A stretch of 64,000 nucleotides of DNA. It comes from Treponema sp. OMZ 790 (GTDB lineage: Bacteria; Spirochaetota; Spirochaetia; Treponematales; Treponemataceae). This document shows, piece after piece, positions 32,955-40,804 of the stretch. Below the pieces are notes generated by a model that was not told the origin of the DNA, did not search any database, and worked only from the letters and a program-made list of their open reading frames with translations. Position 1 is the stretch's first letter; every line of letters starts with the position of its first letter. The position numbers were made by a program, and so were the translations under genes. The stretch lies in contig NZ_CP051201.1 in NCBI RefSeq assembly GCF_024181285.1, positions 248,001-312,000 on the forward strand. The letters are read 5' to 3'.

Positions 32955-33540
32955 CAGTTGACCTCCTTGTATTTAGATATGAAGTAATATAGTCGGTAAA
33001 TGAAGCAAGCGATAAGATGACCGCCGCAAAATAAAGAAGCCAATTAAAATAAAGAACGTACCGGGTAAGGGCCGGCGGTAAAAATACGTAAATTTGTTCA
33101 AGTTTTAAAAACATTGAAACACTTGCCGCGATAATGTAAAGAACAGTCTTTGTTTTTCCGCCCATCTTTGCCCCTATCGTTATGCCTTCTCCGCGGGCCT
33201 TCATTCTCAAAAACATGATGCCGAATTCGCGGTAAACGATAATCAAAAAGAAGGGAGCAAATAAAAAGCCGTCCATCAAAAAGCAAAATAAAACCGTTAC
33301 ATTTGCAACGACATCGGCGAAGGGATCGAATATTTTTCCGAACTCATCGACCTGATTATTCCGCCTTGCATAGTAGCCGTCCAAAAAATCGGTAAATTCC
33401 ATAAAAATAAAAATCGGAATTATAATAAGAATGGTAATTTTAGGGCTTATAAAAGGAATCCAGTCAGGTAAAAAATACAAAACATAGATTAAAGGAGCAA
33501 GCACCAAACGCGATGATGTAAAAATATTTGAAAGCTTCAT
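32947..33540 (-). CDS. CDP-alcohol phosphatidyltransferase (PgsA-like)
   Basis: The protein has 197 residues with several membrane helices. The catalytic motif DX2DGX2ARX8GX3DX3D is complete: DFLDGYYARR, then GKIFDPFAD. These enzymes join CDP-diacylglycerol to an alcohol such as glycerol-3-phosphate or inositol at the membrane. Similarity is closest in style to phosphatidylglycerophosphate synthase, but the acceptor is not certain. It is the upstream gene of a two-gene minus-strand unit with the PC4-like protein. Confidence 0.85.
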   Translation of the reverse strand: MKLSNIFTSSRLVLAPLIYVLYFLPDWIPFISPKITILIIIPIFIFMEFTDFLDGYYARRNNQVDEFGKIFDPFADVVANVTVLFCFLMDGFLFAPFFLIIVYREFGIMFLRMKARGEGITIGAKMGGKTKTVLYIIAASVSMFLKLEQIYVFLPPALTRYVLYFNWLLYFAAVILSLASFTDYITSYLNTRRSTDE

Positions 33541-33658
33541 ATCCTATATGATGTAGCTTTAAGCCGTTTTTGTCAATAGAGTAAAGTGCGAAGTATGTCT
33601 ACAAACCGCACATTTGGAAAGGAAGGGATACTTTTACAACTATACAGTTAAGCAGCAG

Positions 33659-33687
33659 TTGATTTTTTCGGGAAAATGATGTAGTAT
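33659..33687 (+). promoter_or_regulatory. Promoter of the YitT-family gene
   Basis: TTGATT (33659-33664) and TAGTAT (33682-33687) are 17 bp apart. The -10 box overlaps the most upstream possible ATG (33686), so translation must begin later, at 33713, downstream of a GGAG. Confidence 0.5.
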
Positions 33688-33712
33688 GTCCCCAATTTGG
33701 AGAATGTATATT

Positions 33713-34597
33713 ATGAATAAAATATTGTCCGGTAAACATCTTTCCACAAAATTTGTTATAGGTGCCTTGTTGGATACCTTTTGGGTTGCAGTTGGAAGTG
33801 TGCTTGCAGCAGTTGCATTGCAGTTTTTTCTTATACCCGGAACAATTGCTCCGGGCGGCGTGAGCGGTCTGTCGGTTGCAATCGAAAAATTGACCGGCAT
33901 AAGGGTATATATATCGAATTTGGTTATAAACGTACCCTTATTTATTTTTGGAGCAAAACTTTTAGGTAAAAAGTCGGCCGTTTTTACACTTCTTTCTATT
34001 TTGGTGCTTTCCGGGGTTCTGGCAGTTTTGCCTCAAGATTTTGTTTTTACAAACGACCTTTTTTTACAGGCGACATTCGGAGGAATTCTTTTAGGATTGG
34101 GTTTGGGAATTGTGTTTAAGCGTGGAGCCACTACAGGAGGAACAGACCTTGCAGGAGCTATTGTAAACAAACATTTTCCGGGCTTAAGCATAGCAAAGGG
34201 AATGGCCATAGCCGACTTTGTAATAGTAATCTTTGCAGGTGTTGTAGATAATAATCCGAATACTTCGCTTTATTCTTTAATAGCTCTTTTCTTTTGTACA
34301 AAGATAGCTGATATGATTCTTGACGGCTTAGGCTATTTTAAAGGCTTTTTTATTGTCAGCTCCAAACCTGAAGAAATAGGTGATGCTCTTATGAGCAAGT
34401 TGGAAAGAGGCGTTACTCTTCTCAAAGGGGAAGGCATGTATTCAAAGCAGGATAGACCTGTATTGCTTTGCGTTGTAAGCCGTGCCCAATTTGTCAGAGC
34501 AAAAGAAATAATAACCGAAATCGACGAAAAGGCGTTTATTATGGTCTGCGATATGCAGGAAGTTTACGGTCTCGGCTTTAAGCAAAAAATAAAGTAA
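33713..34597 (+). CDS. YitT-family membrane protein with DUF2179 domain
   Basis: The protein has 294 residues from the ATG at 33713 (an upstream ATG overlaps the -10 box). About five helices (AVGSVLAAVALQFFLIPGTI, APGGVSGLSVAIEKLTGI, GGILLGLGLGIVFKRGATTG and others) form the YitT membrane part with the GGTDL motif. Residues about 215-290 form a cytosolic DUF2179 domain (GYFKGFFIVSSKPEEIGDAL, FIMVCDMQEVYG). The family is widespread and its transported or sensed molecule is unknown. It stands alone between divergent and co-directional neighbours. Confidence 0.85.
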   Translation: MNKILSGKHLSTKFVIGALLDTFWVAVGSVLAAVALQFFLIPGTIAPGGVSGLSVAIEKLTGIRVYISNLVINVPLFIFGAKLLGKKSAVFTLLSILVLSGVLAVLPQDFVFTNDLFLQATFGGILLGLGLGIVFKRGATTGGTDLAGAIVNKHFPGLSIAKGMAIADFVIVIFAGVVDNNPNTSLYSLIALFFCTKIADMILDGLGYFKGFFIVSSKPEEIGDALMSKLERGVTLLKGEGMYSKQDRPVLLCVVSRAQFVRAKEIITEIDEKAFIMVCDMQEVYGLGFKQKIK

Positions 34598-34624
34598 ACT
34601 GCTCTTTACCGATTTAAAAAGTCA

Positions 34625-34654
34625 TTGACGGCAGATAGTTAATTATGGTATAGT
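34625..34654 (+). promoter_or_regulatory. Promoter with the ATG five bases after the -10 box
   Basis: TTGACG (34625-34630) and TATAGT (34649-34654) are 18 bp apart, and the ATG is at 34660. No ribosome site is present. Confidence 0.45.
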
Positions 34655-34659
34655 TGAGT

Positions 34660-35304
34660 ATGGATTCAGGAATTTTTATTACGGATAACAGATTAAAGTT
34701 TTCGCAAGAACTTGCAAACCGCCTCAGAGATAAGGGCTTAAAGGTTTGTCTGAGTTCGGAATATAAAGAGGATAATAAAGAAGGCGGTATTACTACCGAA
34801 ATAGAATGGAACCGATCATCTCTTTTTTCGCTTCAAGCTATTCCGCTAAAATTGAAAAATATAAACATTGCAGCCGATACATCAATTTTGATTTTTGATG
34901 CCCCTGCTTATTCCAAGATATATTCAGGAACAGATGCTCTTTCTATCGATAGAACCGTAAGCGATCTTATTTCTGCAAATGCAGCTCTTTCTCTTGTTTT
35001 AAAAAATTACTACATAAAAAAAGCTCAAGGACGGCTGATTTTTGTACACCGTGATGTTGACACTCCTTGCGGAAATCCTAATATTTCGGCAGCTTCTGCG
35101 GCATTTGTCCGTATTGCAGAAGAAACCGTCGATGCCGTAAGAAAGGCCGATCTTCCCGGCGTGCAGACTCTTTTGGTAAAACTTGAAGGCTTTGAAGATG
35201 ATGTTTTTTCCGATTGGATATGCAGCCAAATAGGTTTGCCCGTCTTATCCCGAAGTCCCAGCCGATGGGTAAAAGCAGGACAACGCGGTTTCTTCGGTAA
35301 GTAG
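34660..35304 (+). CDS. Conserved hypothetical, short-chain-dehydrogenase-like fold
   Basis: The protein has 214 residues. I do not recognise a named family. The order of elements recalls a short-chain dehydrogenase: an opening strand and helix (GIFITDNRLKFSQELANRLR), a central strand SILIFDAPAY, a helix then GRLIFVHRDVD, and NISAASAAFVRIAEETVDAV at the place of the YxxxK helix. The glycine-rich cofactor loop and the catalytic Tyr-Lys are both missing, so any such protein would be inactive or use another chemistry. The fold reading is inference. The transcript is probably leaderless. Confidence 0.6.
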   Translation: MDSGIFITDNRLKFSQELANRLRDKGLKVCLSSEYKEDNKEGGITTEIEWNRSSLFSLQAIPLKLKNINIAADTSILIFDAPAYSKIYSGTDALSIDRTVSDLISANAALSLVLKNYYIKKAQGRLIFVHRDVDTPCGNPNISAASAAFVRIAEETVDAVRKADLPGVQTLLVKLEGFEDDVFSDWICSQIGLPVLSRSPSRWVKAGQRGFFGK

Positions 35305-35308
35305 GTAT

Positions 35309-36373
35309 TTAGTATATAAAGGGGGCTTTTAGCCAGGTAAGTTCGTGTTTGTTTACCGTAAGATGAACAATCTTTGAGTTCGGGATTGCCGCAAACTTTT
35401 TAACGGTTTCGTTATCGGGATCTCCCTGCATTTTTATTGTGCAGATAAATTTTTCACAAAGCCCCGATTCAATCCATTTTATAATCCATTCATAAAGCCT
35501 CGGAGGATAGCAGATTACATCGGAACAAAGCCAATCTATTTTTCCGATCTCTTCGGGCTTTAAGGTAAAGGCGTCATGCTTTATAAATTCTATATTTTTC
35601 TTTGCCATTAAGTCGGGCCGCAAGGGGCTTCGGTCTATCGCTATAATTTTGCAGCCTAAACTGTCCAGCACCCAGCTCCAGCCTCCGGGGCAGGCTCCGG
35701 CATCAAGGCAGATTGAATCGGCTGCCGGCAGGGAAGGGGCGTTTTTGGAAACCTCTGCGTGTAAGGCTTTGCTTTTTTCAATAGGTCCGTTTTTTTCTTG
35801 GTGCTTTTTTAGGTAAAAATTTAGGAGAGTTAAGGCTTCCCACATTTTTAAGTAGGCCCGGCTCGGCGGGTTTATCTTATCTTCTTTAAAAAAAATTTCT
35901 CCGCGCGGAAGAGGACTTGAAGTTTTTGCTGAAGCAAAAATTTGATGCTCGTTTAAAAGAGTCCATATTCCCATTTCGGCTGACGGAATATCGTAGGGGA
36001 AGGCTTTTTCTTTTTTGCTTATAAAAGGGAGCTTTTTTTCGATGAGCTCTGCCCGTCTAAAACAGTTAAAAGGATAAAAAGCCCAGTTTCGCTGTATTGA
36101 GCGCAAAATATCGGCTGCCTCGCTTATACTCGAAAACTCGGCTATAAAGGGGACTTCCATACAAAGACGGTTCCAAAAAATATCTTTCGGAAAATTTTCC
36201 CTGTAGATTATGTTCCCGTACACAGCCGCATCTTTAGGGAGTTTTGTTATTCCTGAAATACTTCCTGTATGCGGAATTCCTAATTCATCTAGAAGATGGG
36301 TTTCAAATTGAGGAACGGCGAGCCAGGCTCTGCCCTTTAGTAATTTTATGCGGGGGTCAGTTTTATTAAACAT
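35309..36373 (-). CDS. FtsJ/RlmM-like SAM-dependent RNA methyltransferase
   Basis: The protein has 354 residues from the ATG at 36373; an upstream TTG has no support. The C-terminal half carries the SAM motif CLDAGACPGGWSWVLDSLGC, DRSPLR, the catalytic region SDVICYPPRLYEWI and CTIKMQGD, with a final lysine region HELTWLKAPF, giving the K-D-K-E-type site of FtsJ-like 2'-O-methyltransferases. The N-terminal 180 residues look like the RNA-binding part of RlmM (YgdE), which modifies C2498 of 23S rRNA. The exact nucleotide is inferred. It follows the rnf cluster on the same strand after a hairpin. Confidence 0.8.
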   Translation of the reverse strand: MFNKTDPRIKLLKGRAWLAVPQFETHLLDELGIPHTGSISGITKLPKDAAVYGNIIYRENFPKDIFWNRLCMEVPFIAEFSSISEAADILRSIQRNWAFYPFNCFRRAELIEKKLPFISKKEKAFPYDIPSAEMGIWTLLNEHQIFASAKTSSPLPRGEIFFKEDKINPPSRAYLKMWEALTLLNFYLKKHQEKNGPIEKSKALHAEVSKNAPSLPAADSICLDAGACPGGWSWVLDSLGCKIIAIDRSPLRPDLMAKKNIEFIKHDAFTLKPEEIGKIDWLCSDVICYPPRLYEWIIKWIESGLCEKFICTIKMQGDPDNETVKKFAAIPNSKIVHLTVNKHELTWLKAPFIY

Positions 36374-36435
36374 TATCTGCGGTATTTTGTCAAAAGAAAG
36401 TGAAAAACTTGTCAATTATTTAGCATAAAAGTTTC

Positions 36436-36469
36436 TGCCGAGGCGCAAATTGCACTTTGTACCTCGGCA
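36436..36469 (-). terminator. Hairpin after rnfA, possible terminator
   Basis: TGCCGAGG (36436-36443) pairs with CCTCGGCA (36462-36469). There is no long T-run, so termination may be weak or factor-dependent. Confidence 0.4.
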
Positions 36470-36505
36470 TTCGAACTTTGTACTTTGTCATTCGTACTTA
36501 ATCTT

Positions 36506-37078
36506 TTAGATCAGTCCTGCAAAGCCCTCAAAGGCGAGCGAGAGCAAGGCTGCCGCAATAAAAAGAATGGGCGTTCCTTTTAAGAATTTTGGCACGGGGG
36601 CTGTATCTATTCTCTGTCTTAAACCTGCGAGGAGTAAAAGAGAAATCATAAAGCCGAAAGCCGAACCTGCAGCATGAATAAGGGCTTGTACAAAGGTATA
36701 ACCTTGATCAATAGCATCAATTGTAACTGCAAGGATTGCACAGTTTGTCGTAATCAAAGCCAAATAAACACCCATCGAGCTGTAAAGAGCCGGGGCTGCT
36801 TTTTTTAGGTAGAATTCTACCAGCTGAACCAAACTCGCAATTACCAAAATAAAGATAAGGGTTTGAAGGAATTCGAGGTTTCCAATCAATACATAATTGT
36901 ATATTGGATAGGTTACGGCTGTAGCCAAGAGGGTAACGAAGAGTACTGCCCAGCCCATACCTACCGATTTTTTTACGTCGGATGACATTCCTATAAAGGG
37001 ACAAAGGGCTAAAAAGCGCATTAAAACTACGTTTTTTACAAGGATTGCAGAAAGAAAAATACTAAGTGTTTCGGGCAT
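36506..37078 (-). CDS. rnfA: Rnf electron-transport complex subunit A
   Basis: The protein has 190 residues from the ATG at 37078, with GGAGGAG upstream; a longer frame has no such site. Six helices are visible, with VLMRFLALCPFIGMSSDVKK, the conserved iron-binding Cys region, and NCAILAVTID. RnfA pairs with RnfE in an inverted arrangement in the membrane and carries a [2Fe-2S] cluster between them. It is the last gene of the cluster rnfCDGEA. In many bacteria rnfB follows rnfA, but here a methyltransferase gene does. Confidence 0.92.
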   Translation of the reverse strand: MPETLSIFLSAILVKNVVLMRFLALCPFIGMSSDVKKSVGMGWAVLFVTLLATAVTYPIYNYVLIGNLEFLQTLIFILVIASLVQLVEFYLKKAAPALYSSMGVYLALITTNCAILAVTIDAIDQGYTFVQALIHAAGSAFGFMISLLLLAGLRQRIDTAPVPKFLKGTPILFIAAALLSLAFEGFAGLI

Positions 37079-37082
37079 TTTT

Positions 37083-37742
37083 TTACTCCTCCTCTTTTTT
37101 TGTTTCACTCTCGGCTTGCGGAGCAGGCGAGCTTTGAATTTTTTTCTTAGGTCTTTCTAAAAGCATTTTTGCAAAAAGGTTTATCGAAATCATAATACCG
37201 AATACAAAAAAGCCGCCCGGAGCATTTGCAAAAAAACGGATATGGTAGGCCTCCGGTATAAAAACGTTTCCTGCCAAGGCGCCCGACCCTAGAATTTCTC
37301 TTATGGCCGAAATAAGCACAAGAACTATTGTGTATCCGACGCCCATTCCCAAAGCATCCAAAACGGATTTTCCGGGGCCTTCTTTTGAAGCAAAGGATTC
37401 AACCCGCCCCATAATAATGCAGTTTACAACGATGAGCTTGATAAAAAGCCCCATCGCATCCGAAAGAGCGGGGGTGTAGGCCTGCATCAAAAGGTCTACA
37501 ATGGTTGTAAAAGAGGCAATTACAATAATAAAAACCGGAATTCTTATATCCTGAGGAATTAATTTTCTAAAAATACTTATAATTAACTCGCTCATAACGA
37601 TAACAAAGGTCATTGCCATACCCATTCCAAGACCGTTTAAAACATTGGTTGTAACGGCCAGGGCCGAACATAGACCGATCATCAGCACCAAAAGAGGGTT
37701 GCTTTTTATAATCCCGTTTGTGAAAATAGTTAAGTTTTTCAT
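37083..37742 (-). CDS. rnfE: Rnf electron-transport complex subunit E
   Basis: The protein has 219 residues with six helices. NPLLVLMIGLCSALAVTTNV, NGLGMGMAMTFVIVMSELII and LIVVNCIIMGRVESFASKEG are typical of RnfE/NqrD, including the Cys pair region for the shared iron-sulfur cluster with RnfA. A short charged tail (QAESETKKEEE) ends the protein. It starts one base before the rnfG stop region and ends four bases before rnfA, showing one tight operon. Confidence 0.92.
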   Translation of the reverse strand: MKNLTIFTNGIIKSNPLLVLMIGLCSALAVTTNVLNGLGMGMAMTFVIVMSELIISIFRKLIPQDIRIPVFIIVIASFTTIVDLLMQAYTPALSDAMGLFIKLIVVNCIIMGRVESFASKEGPGKSVLDALGMGVGYTIVLVLISAIREILGSGALAGNVFIPEAYHIRFFANAPGGFFVFGIMISINLFAKMLLERPKKKIQSSPAPQAESETKKEEE

Positions 37743-38312
37743 TTATTTACCCCCTTCCAAATTATTTTTGGTTATATAATCCAAGGCTGTAACCGAAGCG
37801 TCTTTGATTATTGCGGAGACTCCTTTTGAGGTTATTGTAGCGCCTCCTATTGCGTTTATATCTTCTCGTACGCTGAAAGGAGATTCCATGGATTTACCTG
37901 TAAATTGCCCCTTAAAAGGTTCTTCTGCGGCCTTACTTCCCAAACTGGGTGTGTCGGTTAATTCCAAAAATTCTATTTTACGGATTACTTTGTTTAAATC
38001 GAAGGCTACAAGAATAGTTGCCTTTGCATAAGTTTTTCCGCTTGCCGTTATGGTGATGCCGGCCGCCTTTCCGTCTTTTACGGCAAGGTAGGCATTCAAA
38101 AATTTGGTTTTTTCCAAGGATTCAGGGATTTCTGAACTTATTTCTTTAAAATCGTCGGCTTCGGGGAATACGGCTTTTAAGGCCATGTTTGTTTTTTCTG
38201 CCTTTACCTCTGCAATTCTAGGCGCCGTAAAGCTGTAAACTGCCGCAAGGGCTAAACATGCTATAACTGCATAAGCGGAAAGGGTGCATGCCAATTTTAT
38301 CATTTGTTTCAT
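37743..38312 (-). CDS. rnfG: Rnf electron-transport complex subunit G, flavoprotein
   Basis: The protein has 189 residues. One N-terminal membrane helix (LACTLSAYAVIACLALAAVY) is followed by an FMN-binding domain outside the membrane. The flavinylation site is INAIGGATITSKGV, with the Thr of GAT as the expected FMN attachment point. RnfG passes electrons across the membrane face of Rnf, which couples ferredoxin and NAD to ion movement. Overlaps the rnfD stop by four bases. A flavin transferase (ApbE type) is needed and is not in this window. Confidence 0.92.
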   Translation of the reverse strand: MKQMIKLACTLSAYAVIACLALAAVYSFTAPRIAEVKAEKTNMALKAVFPEADDFKEISSEIPESLEKTKFLNAYLAVKDGKAAGITITASGKTYAKATILVAFDLNKVIRKIEFLELTDTPSLGSKAAEEPFKGQFTGKSMESPFSVREDINAIGGATITSKGVSAIIKDASVTALDYITKNNLEGGK

Positions 38313-39325
38313 TTTGCAGCCTCCTTGTTCTTTTTGGGCGGTTTTACGTAGCCGTATTTTACGGGTATAAGTTTGTTTAAAAAAGGAACTACGGCATTCA
38401 TTATAAGAATACTGTACATAACGCCCTCAGGCATACCTGAAAATAGCCGGACAAGGCCGGTTATGAGGCCGCATCCTGCACCGAAAAGGAGTTTACCCTT
38501 GGGAGTTACGGGACTTGTTACATAATCGGTTGCCATAAAGACGGCTCCGAAGGCTAAACCACCGGAAGTCAGGGTTAAAATAGGATTTATCCCTGCAATA
38601 GAGGTAATAGCAACTGCTGTTGCCATCATGGCAATGGGAGTTTTCCAGTCAATAACCTTTTTAAAGAGGAGGTATGCAAAACCAAGGAGAATTAACAAAA
38701 TACTTGTTTCACCTATACATCCGGCATGATTTCCCAAAATAAGTTGGGTATAAAGCTCTGTGCTTGAGCCTAAATTAAGAGTTTTTGCTATTTCTGAAGC
38801 GCTCAATGATATTCCTTCTTTTGCGTTGATTAGTTTTAAGGGTGTTGCAGTGCTCATTGCATCAAAAAAAGTGTTTCCGGGTTGTACCCAGCTCGTCATG
38901 GCTCCCGAAAAGCTTGCAAACATAAAAGCTCGCCCTACCAAGGCTGGGTTAAAGGCATTGGCTCCCAAGCCTCCGAAAAACTCCTTACCTACAACTATTG
39001 CAAAAAAGCAGCCTAAAATAAGCATCCAAATAGGCAGATTAGGCGGAATCACAAGAGCAAGTAATAGGCCTGTAATCACTGCCGAAAGATCTTTTACCCT
39101 TACATCCAGATTGCATATAAGTCTAAAAAAAGTTTCAAAACCTACACAGCAAAGTACGGCAACTATAATTCGAACCAAGGCAGGTATCGAAAAAAGATAA
39201 ATTCCGTAAGCCGTGAGGGGGAGAAGGGCTATAATTACATCCAGCATCAAGGTTTGAGTCTTAACCGGTGTTACGACATGGGGTGCCGGAGACATAAAGA
39301 TTTCGTTTTTATCGGATTCTGCCAT
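38309..39325 (-). CDS. rnfD: Rnf electron-transport complex subunit D, flavoprotein
   Basis: The protein has 338 residues with nine or so helices. The FMN attachment motif is FDAMSTATPLKLI, and GGLGANAFNPALVGRAF and FMATDYVTSP are conserved in RnfD/NqrB. It receives electrons within the membrane and is part of the ion path. It shares one base with the rnfC stop and overlaps rnfG by four, so the three genes are read as one unit. Confidence 0.93.
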   Translation of the reverse strand: MAESDKNEIFMSPAPHVVTPVKTQTLMLDVIIALLPLTAYGIYLFSIPALVRIIVAVLCCVGFETFFRLICNLDVRVKDLSAVITGLLLALVIPPNLPIWMLILGCFFAIVVGKEFFGGLGANAFNPALVGRAFMFASFSGAMTSWVQPGNTFFDAMSTATPLKLINAKEGISLSASEIAKTLNLGSSTELYTQLILGNHAGCIGETSILLILLGFAYLLFKKVIDWKTPIAMMATAVAITSIAGINPILTLTSGGLAFGAVFMATDYVTSPVTPKGKLLFGAGCGLITGLVRLFSGMPEGVMYSILIMNAVVPFLNKLIPVKYGYVKPPKKNKEAAK

Positions 39326-40758
39326 TATTTGCCTCCTTCTTCGGTTGTTTGAGCTGCTTGCTTTTCTGCAGCTTGTTTTTCTGCTTCCGCGGCAGCTTTT
39401 GCAGCAGCCTTAGCTTCCCGTTTTTGCTTTTCTTCTCTGGCTATCTGCTTGCCCACTTTAAACCTTTGAACAAGCTTGATGCGGGCAGGGCAGGTGTAAG
39501 CGCAGGTTCCGCATTCTACACAGTCCAAAAGACCGCAGCGGATAGCTTCTTCCGTATTTCCCGTTTTTAATGCTCTGATAATTAAAACTGGAGAAAGGCG
39601 GCAGCTGCATACATCAATACATTTTCCGCAGCCTATACAGGGGCTTTCTTCTTCCAAAGAAACTTCTTCTTTTGTTAAAAAAAGTACGCCTGAGGTGTTT
39701 TTTTGAATCGGGAAGTCGGCATTTTTCATGGCAAAGCCCATCATCGGTCCGCCCGAAACTATTTTTACAACTCCGGGTTTAAGGGAAACTACACTCGGAA
39801 TAAGGTCTCCTACGCAGGTTCCTATGGGAGCTATTACGTTTAAAGGTTTTTCGCAGGCTCCGCCGCCTATTGTTAAGGCTCTGTCGATGAGAGGTTTACC
39901 CAAACGGAAGGCTTCTGAAATAGCTTTTAATGTTCCGACATTTTGAATAACGCAGCCGATTTGGAAAGGAAGTCCGCCTGAAGGAATCTCCCTGTTTACT
40001 ACTGCATCGGTAAGAGTTTTTTCTCCGCCTTGCGGATACTTTGTCTTACAAAGTTGTACCCTTATATCATAGGCGCCGGCAGCAATAGGATTTGATTTGA
40101 TTTTTGAAATAGCTTTTTCCAAAACAGGAACCAAATCTTTTTTATTGTCTTCAAGGGCTATAATTCCTTGCTTTGCACCCACTATGCGCATTGTAATGGC
40201 AAGACCGTCAACAATATTATCCGAGTCGGTAAAAATTGTTGCAGCATCCGTACAAAGATAGGGTTCACATTCAGCTCCGTTTGCAATTACATAATCGATT
40301 TTTGCATCAGGCGGAGGACTTAATTTTACGTGAGTCGGGAAAGATGCTCCTCCCATCCCGGTAATACCTGCATCTCTTACTCTTTTTAAAGCTTCTTCTT
40401 TTGTGCATGTAAAAGGATCGAGGGGCGGCATAAATTCTTCTCTGTTTTCTTCATCTATTTCGATTAAAAAACAAAGATTTTCCGTATTGCCCGTAACAAG
40501 ATGCGGCTCTATCTTTTTTACTTTTCCTGATACGGAAGAATGCACAGGAGCCGACATAAATTTATCCGTTTCTGCTATTTTTTGTCCGCGCGCTACTTGA
40601 TCACCTATTTGTACAAGAGGTGTATTAGGCACTCCTCCCTGAGTAACAGGAATCCAAACCGTATTATTTGCAGGTTTAACGGCGATAACTTCATCGCTCG
40701 ATAAGACTGCTTTTCGCTCAGGCGGATGAACTCCGCCTTTAAATGATTTTATACCCAT
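39325..40758 (-). CDS. rnfC: Rnf electron-transport complex subunit C
   Basis: The protein has 477 residues and is soluble. GGASFPTHVKL and NGAECEPYLCTDA form the NADH/FMN-binding part. Two [4Fe-4S] motifs are CIGCGKCIDVCSC and CVECGTCAYTCPA. The C-terminal 35 residues are Lys/Ala/Glu-rich (EAKAAAKAAAEAEKQAAEKQ), longer than needed for catalysis. RnfC is the NAD-side entry to the complex. It leads the operon and has its own promoter (TTGAAA-TAAAAT) six bases before the ATG, though the pallilysin-like gene upstream is on the same strand. Confidence 0.93.
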   Translation of the reverse strand: MGIKSFKGGVHPPERKAVLSSDEVIAVKPANNTVWIPVTQGGVPNTPLVQIGDQVARGQKIAETDKFMSAPVHSSVSGKVKKIEPHLVTGNTENLCFLIEIDEENREEFMPPLDPFTCTKEEALKRVRDAGITGMGGASFPTHVKLSPPPDAKIDYVIANGAECEPYLCTDAATIFTDSDNIVDGLAITMRIVGAKQGIIALEDNKKDLVPVLEKAISKIKSNPIAAGAYDIRVQLCKTKYPQGGEKTLTDAVVNREIPSGGLPFQIGCVIQNVGTLKAISEAFRLGKPLIDRALTIGGGACEKPLNVIAPIGTCVGDLIPSVVSLKPGVVKIVSGGPMMGFAMKNADFPIQKNTSGVLFLTKEEVSLEEESPCIGCGKCIDVCSCRLSPVLIIRALKTGNTEEAIRCGLLDCVECGTCAYTCPARIKLVQRFKVGKQIAREEKQKREAKAAAKAAAEAEKQAAEKQAAQTTEEGGK

Positions 40759-40764
40759 GTAATC

Positions 40765-40793
40765 ATTTTATACATAAGTAATGAAACTTTCAA
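40765..40793 (-). promoter_or_regulatory. rnf operon promoter, likely leaderless
   Basis: On the minus strand TTGAAA (40793-40788) and TAAAAT (40770-40765) are 17 bp apart, and the rnfC ATG (40758) comes six bases later. There is no Shine-Dalgarno sequence. Confidence 0.5.
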
Positions 40794-40804
40794 GAGGATA
40801 ACAA

